The notes under the pieces are model-generated. The model had not been told where the DNA came from. It did no database searches and was given only the letters and a program-made list of their open reading frames with translations. 5,539 nt of DNA from positions 1-5,539 of the forward strand of contig JAFDCT010000338.1 in NCBI GenBank assembly GCA_019312695.1, in the 5' to 3' direction. Origin of the DNA: Deltaproteobacteria bacterium. GTDB taxonomy: Bacteria > Desulfobacterota > Desulfobulbia > Desulfobulbales > BM004. The position numbers were made by a program, and so were the translations under genes. Shown piece by piece: positions 1 to 5,539 of the stretch (positions are counted from its first letter, which is position 1; each line of letters begins with the position of its first letter).

Positions 1-177
1 CTTGATGCCATGTTGGAAAAAATTGCTGACTTCTATGATGAAGAGGTCGACCAGGCTGTCGAAAACATGACTGCCATGATCGAGCCGTTTATGATGGTTT
101 TTCTCGGTGGCATAATAGGTGGGCTGGTTGTTTCCATGTACCTGCCGATCTTTAAAATGGGCGAGGTTGTCGGGTAA
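1..177 (+). CDS. pilC: Type IV pilus inner-membrane platform protein PilC, C-terminal end (5' truncated)
   Basis: Reading frame 1 is open from the window edge to a TAA at 175-177 and encodes the last 58 residues of a GspF/PilC family protein. This polytopic inner-membrane protein is the platform on which the PilB and PilT ATPases act during pilus assembly and retraction. Visible features are the acidic, amphipathic stretch LEKIADFYDEEVDQAVENM, the conserved ending of the second cytoplasmic domain. It is followed by IEPFMMVFLGGIIGGLVVSMY, the last transmembrane helix, and the short tail LPIFKMGEVVG, the usual PilC ending. A type II secretion GspF is possible, but the YLPIF(K/Q)xGxVV tail fits PilC better. 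The gene begins upstream of the window. The next gene, enolase, starts 36 bases later on the same strand with no terminator between, so read-through is possible. Confidence 0.9.
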   Translation, partial: LDAMLEKIADFYDEEVDQAVENMTAMIEPFMMVFLGGIIGGLVVSMYLPIFKMGEVVG

Positions 178-204
178 GAAAAAATATTAAAGCAAACTGT
201 GTAG

Positions 205-1503
<1,299 letters not shown>

Positions 1504-1578
1504 CCCTCAGGGTCTCTGATGCCTGACAAAGAATGATTGTCAAACATATTTTATTGTCTCTGCGCATCACGGCATAAA

Positions 1579-1607
1579 TGCCTTGACTGCAGAGGCAGAT
1601 AATTTTT
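1579..1607 (+). terminator. Weak candidate terminator after enolase
   Basis: The arms TGCCT (1579-1583) and AGGCA (1593-1597) can pair around a nine-base loop, and a run of five T (1603-1607) follows after five bases. The stem is short and the T-run is not immediately adjacent, so this is a poor terminator at best. Overlapping alternatives compete with it: GGCA 1571-1574 with TGCC 1579-1582, and CTCTGC 1558-1563 with GCAGAG 1589-1594. A separate small hairpin, TGACAA 1524-1529 with TTGTCA 1537-1542, lies nearer the enolase stop. None is a textbook intrinsic terminator. Confidence 0.25.
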
Positions 1608-1613
1608 CAGTTC

Positions 1614-1642
1614 TTGACAAATAGCAGTAATTTTGATTAGTT
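1614..1642 (+). promoter_or_regulatory. Possible sigma-70 promoter for the IHF-like gene
   Basis: A perfect TTGACA occurs at 1614-1619 in AT-rich DNA upstream of the IHF-like gene. At the usual 16-18 base spacing the -10 positions (about 1636-1642) match TATAAT poorly. The better TATTAT at 1649-1654 is 29 bases away and too close to the ribosome binding site. The call therefore rests on the -35 hexamer and on the gene probably needing its own promoter. Confidence 0.25.
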
Positions 1643-1676
1643 GTGATTTATTATACCAAAAGGAGGACCTCGGCAT

Positions 1677-1961
1677 ATGACACTGACAAAAGCTGACCTT
1701 GTTCAGAAGGTTTACAAAAGTCATGATAACTTGACAAAAGCGCAGGCCACCCAAGCTGTGGAAGCCTTGCTGAGTACTATGAAAGATTGTCTCGCCAGCG
1801 GGGAAGAACTTCTGATAAGCGGTTTTGGCAAATTCAATGTCAAAGACAAGAATGCCAGGCGGGGCAGAAATCCGCAGACCGGCGAAGAACTAATCCTTGA
1901 TCCAAGACGGGTGATCACCTTTAAACCTTCAGGGATACTGCGTTCAAAAATTAATGATTGA
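1677..1961 (+). CDS. ihfA: HU/IHF family DNA-bending protein, IHF alpha-like
   Basis: This is a small nucleoid protein that works as a dimer, inserting beta-ribbon arms into the minor groove to bend DNA sharply. It aids transcription, recombination and replication. The 94 residues have the full family layout: helical dimerisation part (about 1-45, MTLTKADLVQKV), the turn SGEELLISGFGKF (41-53), and the arm RRGRNPQTGEE (61-71). The tip motif R64-N65-P66 carries the intercalating proline. The end RRVITFKPSGILRSKIN follows. The GRNPQTGEELILDPRRVITFKP stretch resembles IhfA more than HU, but members of this family are hard to separate by eye, so the symbol is tentative. A strong Shine-Dalgarno AAGGAGG (1660-1666) lies ten bases before the ATG. 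No partner subunit or tRNA-synthetase gene is adjacent, unlike the pheT-ihfA arrangement of enterobacteria. A strong terminator follows, so it is probably a single-gene unit. Confidence 0.93.
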   Translation: MTLTKADLVQKVYKSHDNLTKAQATQAVEALLSTMKDCLASGEELLISGFGKFNVKDKNARRGRNPQTGEELILDPRRVITFKPSGILRSKIND

Positions 1962-1970
1962 TGCACGCAG

Positions 1971-2001
1971 TTTAAGCGAATAGTTTATCCCGGGTTATAA
2001 T
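1971..2001 (+). promoter_or_regulatory. Candidate promoter for the ParB-like/IMPase operon
   Basis: A perfect -10 hexamer TATAAT lies at 1996-2001. The best -35 is weak: TTTAAG at 1971-1976 with a 19-base spacer. Initiation would fall near 2008, about 13 bases before the terminator hairpin. If real, every transcript would start just ahead of a terminator, as in an attenuator. In AT-rich intergenic DNA a chance TATAAT is quite likely. Confidence 0.3.
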
Positions 2002-2020
2002 TATCCGTTAAAGATTTGCT

Positions 2021-2061
2021 GGGAGGTTTTCCATTATGGAAAAACCTCCCTTTTAATTTTT
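2021..2061 (+). terminator. Strong rho-independent terminator between ihfA and the ParB-like gene
   Basis: The left arm GGGAGGTTTT (2021-2030) pairs perfectly with AAAACCTCCC (2041-2050). Two further C-G pairs (2031-2032 with 2038-2039) continue past one bulged A (2040) and close a five-base loop (2033-2037). The stem is followed at once by TTTTAATTTTT (2051-2061). It should end ihfA transcription. It is unusual in ending 12 bases before the next start codon, so it also sits in the leader of the downstream operon. Confidence 0.88.
2036..2056 (+). other. Possible six-codon leader mini-ORF inside the terminator
   Basis: ATG at 2036 opens a frame encoding MEKPPF and stops with TAA at 2054-2056. 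GGGAGG (2021-2026), the left arm of the hairpin, is a good Shine-Dalgarno match nine bases upstream. The stop lies 17 bases before the ParB-like ATG, which has no ribosome binding site of its own. A ribosome here would prevent the hairpin from forming. No homology can be judged at this length, and the arrangement may be chance. Confidence 0.2.
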
Positions 2062-2073
2062 GCCCAGCGAACC

Positions 2074-3033
2074 ATGCCCCCAGTCCTAACAATCAAAAAT
2101 ATAGGTCTATCCCAGGTTGATTTCAATGATCTCTCTTACGCAATTGCCCCAATTCCTGAAAGCGAGATCGATTCCACACTGAAGGCGTCAATTGCCAGGC
2201 ATGGTATCCTGCACCCTCCTATTGTCAGAGAAATTACTCCTGTCTCCTATACAATAATAGCCGGCAGAAAAAGATTACTTGCCTGGCGTTCTCTGGCAAA
2301 AGAACAAACATGTCATTGTCTGGTTATTTCCCGACAAATTCCGGAATTTGAAATTTTCCATATTCTGCTTGCCGAAATCCAGCTTGTTCGGCAGCTTACC
2401 ATGGTCGAAAAAGCTCTCTTCCTGCAAAAAATTGCGGCAGTTGCAGAAGAGAAACAGATTGTGAAAGAATTTTTGCCACGTTTAAATCTTGCCCCGGATC
2501 CTTCTGTAATGAAACAAACCCTGCGACTGCTCGAACTCGAAGCACCTATTCTCAAGGACATACACCAGGGATATATAAACGAAACAGTTGCCCGTGATTT
2601 TGTCACATTGCCATTGCAGGACAGATCGATTCTTTTTGAAATAGTTGCCTCTTTACGTCTCAGTTTAAGCAACCAGAAGAAACTGCTGCAAATCTGCAGG
2701 GAACTGGCCAGCCGGGAAAATAAAAGTATAACAGCATTACTTGCTACCCCTGAGGTGCAAGCCATTCTCCATCATCCGGATGCCAACCCGCCTCAAAAAA
2801 CCAAAAATCTAATGACCTGGCTTGCCCGCAGGCATAAATCTCGATCCATACATGCCGAAGAGGAATTCAACCGTTTTGTCAATGAAATTCGATTGCCCAG
2901 GAATGTTTCTGTTGCACACACTCCTTTTTTTGAAGATGATGCGGTGACGCTTTCCATCACGTTTCGTAACAGGAGCTTTCTCCTACAAGCCTGGGAAAAA
3001 ATAAAACATGTTACCCGTGACAACGAAAATTAA
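2074..3033 (+). CDS. ParB-like protein (ParB N-terminal domain plus helix-turn-helix), no ParA partner nearby
   Basis: ParB-family proteins bind DNA and, in the classical case, CTP, sliding as clamps for chromosome segregation. This 319-residue protein shows the layout. An N-terminal domain (about 20-115) contains IPESEIDSTLKASIARHGILHPPIV and AGRKRLLA (63-70, in place of GERRxRA). The segment AEIQLVRQLTMVEKA (100-114) sits where ENxxR...L(T/N)PxExA is expected. A helix-turn-helix region (about 135-180) has SVMKQTLRLLELEAPIL and HQGYINETVARDF. A C-terminal part (about 245-310) with LPRNVSVAHTPFFEDDAVTLSI is unlike the ParB dimerisation domain. By my alignment the Asn and Arg of ENxxR are replaced, so CTP handling may differ. 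The ATG at 2074 is the only ATG before the domain and lacks a Shine-Dalgarno sequence. With no parA or visible parS, a role in regulation rather than segregation is possible. Its 3' end meets the IMPase gene, which suggests an operon. Confidence 0.8.
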   Translation: MPPVLTIKNIGLSQVDFNDLSYAIAPIPESEIDSTLKASIARHGILHPPIVREITPVSYTIIAGRKRLLAWRSLAKEQTCHCLVISRQIPEFEIFHILLAEIQLVRQLTMVEKALFLQKIAAVAEEKQIVKEFLPRLNLAPDPSVMKQTLRLLELEAPILKDIHQGYINETVARDFVTLPLQDRSILFEIVASLRLSLSNQKKLLQICRELASRENKSITALLATPEVQAILHHPDANPPQKTKNLMTWLARRHKSRSIHAEEEFNRFVNEIRLPRNVSVAHTPFFEDDAVTLSITFRNRSFLLQAWEKIKHVTRDNEN

Positions 3034-3073
3034 GCAATGTTTGCAAAACTGCAGCAATCAGGACAGACATGAT

Positions 3074-3859
3074 ATGCTCCTGGCAGCAGCAGAGGCAGCA
3101 TTAAGGGCAGGGAGCCTGCTGCAGGAACTATTTGCGCAGCCGCACCAGATCCGGCATAAGTCGGTTATCGATCTTGTAACCGAAGCGGACCTGGCTGCGG
3201 AAGAATTGATTCTTGAAATTCTGCATCACAAATCTCCCGGCACAAAAATCCTGTCTGAAGAATCCCTTGCCACATATGATGCTATACCTGATGAACCTGT
3301 CTGGATCGTTGATCCCCTTGACGGCACCACAAACTTTGCCCACAATTTCCCCTGGTTTGCAGTCTCCATCGCCCTTTATGCCGAGGGCAGCAGCCAGGTG
3401 GGGGTTATTTACAATCCCATTCAGCAGGAACTTTTCTGCGCCACGCTTGCCGGCGGGGCCTGGCTGAATGATGCCCCCATCAGGGTATCTGAAATTTCAT
3501 TGCTGCAAAATGCTCTTGTGGCAACAGGCTTTCCCTATGATGTCCGGAAAAGATCTGATTCCATTCTGGCTATGCTCAAAACTGTCCTGACCCACTCGCA
3601 GGGAGTCCGAAGACCTGGAGCAGCAGCACTCGATCTGGCATATCTTGCCTGTGCCAGGTTGGATGCATTCTGGGAGGTCGGCCTTAAACCCTGGGATGCC
3701 GCTGCCGGATATTTGCTGGTTGAAGAGGCCGGCGGCACGCTTTCCAGTTTCACCGGCTCACCGTTTTCACCCTTCATCCCGGAACTCCTCGCCTCAAACG
3801 CCCTTCTGCATGAGGAACTCACCGCTTTACTCCGCGAATTCAGCACTGCTGCCCGGTAA
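3074..3859 (+). CDS. suhB: Inositol monophosphatase family protein (SuhB-like)
   Basis: This cytoplasmic, magnesium-dependent phosphatase dephosphorylates inositol monophosphates or related sugar phosphates. Family relatives act on fructose-1,6-bisphosphate or 3'-phosphoadenosine 5'-phosphate, so the substrate is not certain. Counting from this start (261 residues), metal ligands are Glu62 in SEES, Asp80 and Asp83 in the signature WIVDPLDGTTNF, and Asp208 in KPWDAAAGYLLVEEAGG. All are intact. An in-frame ATG at 3008 would add 22 residues and overlap the ParB-like gene by 26 bases. I prefer 3074 because MLLAAAEAALRAGSLL aligns with the SuhB N-terminus (MLNIAVRAARKAG) and AGGA (3060-3063) lies ten bases upstream. 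The 3008 site has only a weak GGGA eleven bases away. Either start implies co-transcription with the ParB-like gene. E. coli SuhB also takes part in rRNA antitermination; nothing here shows that role. The symbol is tentative. Confidence 0.9.
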   Translation: MLLAAAEAALRAGSLLQELFAQPHQIRHKSVIDLVTEADLAAEELILEILHHKSPGTKILSEESLATYDAIPDEPVWIVDPLDGTTNFAHNFPWFAVSIALYAEGSSQVGVIYNPIQQELFCATLAGGAWLNDAPIRVSEISLLQNALVATGFPYDVRKRSDSILAMLKTVLTHSQGVRRPGAAALDLAYLACARLDAFWEVGLKPWDAAAGYLLVEEAGGTLSSFTGSPFSPFIPELLASNALLHEELTALLREFSTAAR

Positions 3860-3967
3860 ACTTATTTCCGGATAGCACGCCATTAACCTTAGTAAAATAC
3901 AAATCTTTGTTGTATATATATCCGTGATAAACACAGTTGGTTAACCTTTAAGACAAACAATGGACAA

Positions 3968-5179
3968 ATGGCATATACCCTCAGAAAAAACATCCTCATC
4001 CTTACGGTTATTCTAACGACCTTTTTTATCTCGGACGGGCAGAGTGCCTATGCCGAGGATTTCTCCAGCTGGCTGGAAGATTTCCGCCAGGAGGCCCGGA
4101 CAAAAGGCATCAGCGAGGCAACCCTGCATGCCGCCCTTGATGACCTCCAGCCTATTCCCCGGGTCATTGAACTGGACAGAAAGCAGCCGGAATTCACCCA
4201 GACTTTCTGGCGCTATCTTGACGCACGTGTAACGGAAGACCGTGTTGAGCGGGGACGCATGCTCCGGGAACTCCATACGGAACTTCTTGACAGTATTGCA
4301 AGGGAATATGGTGTCCAGCCCCGGTTTCTTGTGGCTTTCTGGGGACTGGAAACAAACTTCGGTGACTACCTGGGAAGTTTCCCGGTCATTGGCTCTCTGG
4401 CAACACTGGCACATGATCCGAGAAGAAGCGACTTTTTCCGGACCGAACTCCTGGCTGCCCTGTCGATCATTGATGCGGGCCATATTCCCGTAAGCGAAAT
4501 GGTTGGTTCCTGGGCAGGCGCCATGGGACAGCCCCAGTTCATGCCTTCCACCTTCGTTCGTTTTGCTGTTGATGGGGACGGAGACGGCAGGCGTGACATC
4601 TGGCATAGCCTTCCGGACGTGTTTGCCTCTGCAGCAAATTTCCTGTCGAAATCCGGGTGGCAAGGGGAGAGGAACTGGGGCCGTGAAGTTAAGCTGCCGC
4701 CGGACTTCGCCCTGGAACTGGCAGGGCTTGAGGTGGAAAAAAGTCTGGTAGCCTGGCAGGTCCTCGGGGTAAGAAAAATCAACGGCGATGAACTGCCCAG
4801 GGTGAACATTAAAGCTTCTGTTGTTCTGCCTGCAGGGCATGCAGGCCCAGCCTTTCTGGTTTATAATAACTTTCGCACCACGCTGCAGTGGAATCGCTCT
4901 GATCTCTATGCTATTGCAGTTGGACACCTTGCCGATCGAATTGCAGGCAAGGAGGCTCTGGCAACAGCCCGGCCAGTCTCGGAACAGCGGCTCAGCCGCA
5001 ACCAGGTTGAAAAAATCCAGGAGCTTCTTACTGCTCAGGGCTTTGACCCCGGCCCGATCGACGGAGTTGTCGGTTCGCAGACCCGCCAGGCCATAAAAGA
5101 ATTTCAGCGCATGGCAAAGCTGCCTGCTGACGGGCATCCCACTCCTGAACTGCTTGAAGAGCTTGGGAAAAATGAGTAG
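3968..5179 (+). CDS. Lytic murein transglycosylase, MltB type, with C-terminal peptidoglycan-binding domain
   Basis: The enzyme cleaves the MurNAc-GlcNAc bond of peptidoglycan, leaving 1,6-anhydro ends, and acts in the periplasm. The 403 residues begin with a signal peptide: MAYTLRKN, hydrophobic ILILTVILTTFFI, and a likely cut after SAYA (29/30). There is no lipobox cysteine, so it should be soluble, unlike E. coli MltB. The MltB-type (GH103) domain spans about 31-325. It has catalytic Glu128 in FWGLETNFG, WAGAMGQPQFMPSTF (182-196), and an EF-hand-like calcium loop DGDGDGRRDIW (202-212), as in E. coli Slt35. A PG_binding_1 domain occupies about 340-400 (QELLTAQGFDPGPIDGVVGSQTRQAIKEFQ). The start is supported by the signal peptide, although no good Shine-Dalgarno is visible. 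The stop overlaps the umuD start by eight bases. The 108-base upstream gap is AT-rich. The region reads as more GC-rich than the ihfA/ParB stretch. Confidence 0.93.
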   Translation: MAYTLRKNILILTVILTTFFISDGQSAYAEDFSSWLEDFRQEARTKGISEATLHAALDDLQPIPRVIELDRKQPEFTQTFWRYLDARVTEDRVERGRMLRELHTELLDSIAREYGVQPRFLVAFWGLETNFGDYLGSFPVIGSLATLAHDPRRSDFFRTELLAALSIIDAGHIPVSEMVGSWAGAMGQPQFMPSTFVRFAVDGDGDGRRDIWHSLPDVFASAANFLSKSGWQGERNWGREVKLPPDFALELAGLEVEKSLVAWQVLGVRKINGDELPRVNIKASVVLPAGHAGPAFLVYNNFRTTLQWNRSDLYAIAVGHLADRIAGKEALATARPVSEQRLSRNQVEKIQELLTAQGFDPGPIDGVVGSQTRQAIKEFQRMAKLPADGHPTPELLEELGKNE

Positions 5180-5539
5180 GCACCCCTCCTCCCAAAAAAC
5201 TTCCTCCGTCAGGGAAATCTTTCCTGCTGCCTGCGGAACATCTCTGCCGCGGCCGTTCTTCCTCTCCGGAGTCTCCGCCGGGTTCCCCTCCCCTGCAGAT
5301 GACTATCTTGACCGTAAACTTGATCTCCATGAGCACCTGGTTAAAAACCCGGCGGCTACCTTTTTTGTCACAGTCGCAGGGGATTCGATGACCGGCGCCG
5401 GGATCAATGATAATGACATTCTTGTGGTTGATCGATCTCTCGAACCCTGCAATGACTCCATCGTCATCGCAGTGATCAGCGGCGAATTGACTGTCAAGCG
5501 GCTGCTCAAAAACAAGGACTCCTGCCGCCTGATCGCGGC
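5172..5539 (+). CDS. umuD: UmuD, SOS mutagenesis protein, DNA polymerase V subunit (3' truncated)
   Basis: UmuD is cleaved by itself with the help of RecA filaments; UmuD' then joins UmuC as the error-prone polymerase V. The visible 122 codons match E. coli UmuD closely: GFPSPADDYLDRKLDLHEHL, the catalytic serine Ser72 in GDSM and the catalytic lysine Lys109 in TVKRL. The predicted cut is Ala36-Gly37 (SAGFPSP), where E. coli has Cys-Gly. Cut site, serine and lysine are all shifted by 12 against E. coli, so the N-terminal arm is 12 residues longer. The gene runs past the window end; umuC would be expected next. ATG 5172 lies inside the end of the transglycosylase gene (shared bases ATGAGTAG), with GAAGAG (5156-5161) ten bases upstream. 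This arrangement implies translational coupling. I see no convincing LexA box directly upstream. Confidence 0.92.
   Translation, partial: MSRHPSSQKTSSVREIFPAACGTSLPRPFFLSGVSAGFPSPADDYLDRKLDLHEHLVKNPAATFFVTVAGDSMTGAGINDNDILVVDRSLEPCNDSIVIAVISGELTVKRLLKNKDSCRLIA

Noticed and set aside
1649..1654. TATTAT as a -10 box for the IHF-like gene.
   Set aside because: It is 29 bases from the TTGACA at 1614 and would start the RNA inside the ribosome binding site at 1660-1666.
2313..2765. A 150-codon minus-strand frame opposite the ParB-like gene.
   Set aside because: The translation is rich in Ser, Arg and Cys with no family pattern, and the plus-strand frame carries clear ParB signatures.
3910..3925. 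TTGTATATATATCCGT as an enterobacterial LexA (SOS) box.
   Set aside because: Only the first half resembles CTGT; the second half (CCGT) does not match ACAG, so it is not called as a site.
4013..5137. A 374-codon open frame on the minus strand opposite the transglycosylase gene.
   Set aside because: It lies entirely antisense to a gene with clear domains and a signal peptide. Its translation shows no recognisable motif and looks like the complement of the coding strand; long antisense frames are common over GC-richer genes.

Overview
The window looks like chromosomal DNA of a Gram-negative bacterium. It has a type IV pilus PilC tail, an IHF-type DNA-bending protein, a periplasmic lytic transglycosylase and UmuD. 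This gene mix, the moderate base composition and the ParB-like/inositol-phosphatase pair suggest Desulfobacterota (former Deltaproteobacteria, perhaps Desulfobulbales). That placement is by general impression and was not tested by any search. Every recognised gene is on the + strand, and no gap between genes exceeds about 175 bases. I see no tRNA, rRNA, insertion sequence, CRISPR array or prophage.

Region 1 (1-1503): the last 58 codons of pilC, then 36 bases later a complete enolase gene with every catalytic residue in place. Region 2 (1504-2061): an intergenic stretch with several small hairpins, then a 94-residue IHF-alpha-like gene with a strong ribosome binding site, closed by a strong intrinsic terminator at 2021-2061.

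Region 3 (2074-3859): a ParB-like protein with no ParA beside it, followed by an inositol-monophosphatase family enzyme that overlaps it or lies close behind. The ParB-like start codon lies only 12 bases after the terminator T-tract and has no Shine-Dalgarno sequence. The terminator itself contains a ribosome binding site-like arm and a six-codon mini-ORF. Together with an upstream TATAAT, this could be an attenuator; it is the most curious non-coding structure here.

Region 4 (3968-5539): an MltB-type lytic murein transglycosylase with a C-terminal peptidoglycan-binding domain. Its last codons overlap the start of umuD, the SOS mutagenesis subunit, which runs off the window end. Translational coupling of a cell-wall hydrolase to a DNA-damage gene is the most interesting gene arrangement.

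Most of the window is ordinary housekeeping content. The second-look items are the ParB-like gene (leader and altered nucleotide-binding motif) and the mltB-umuD overlap. I found no convincing new defence or mobile system.
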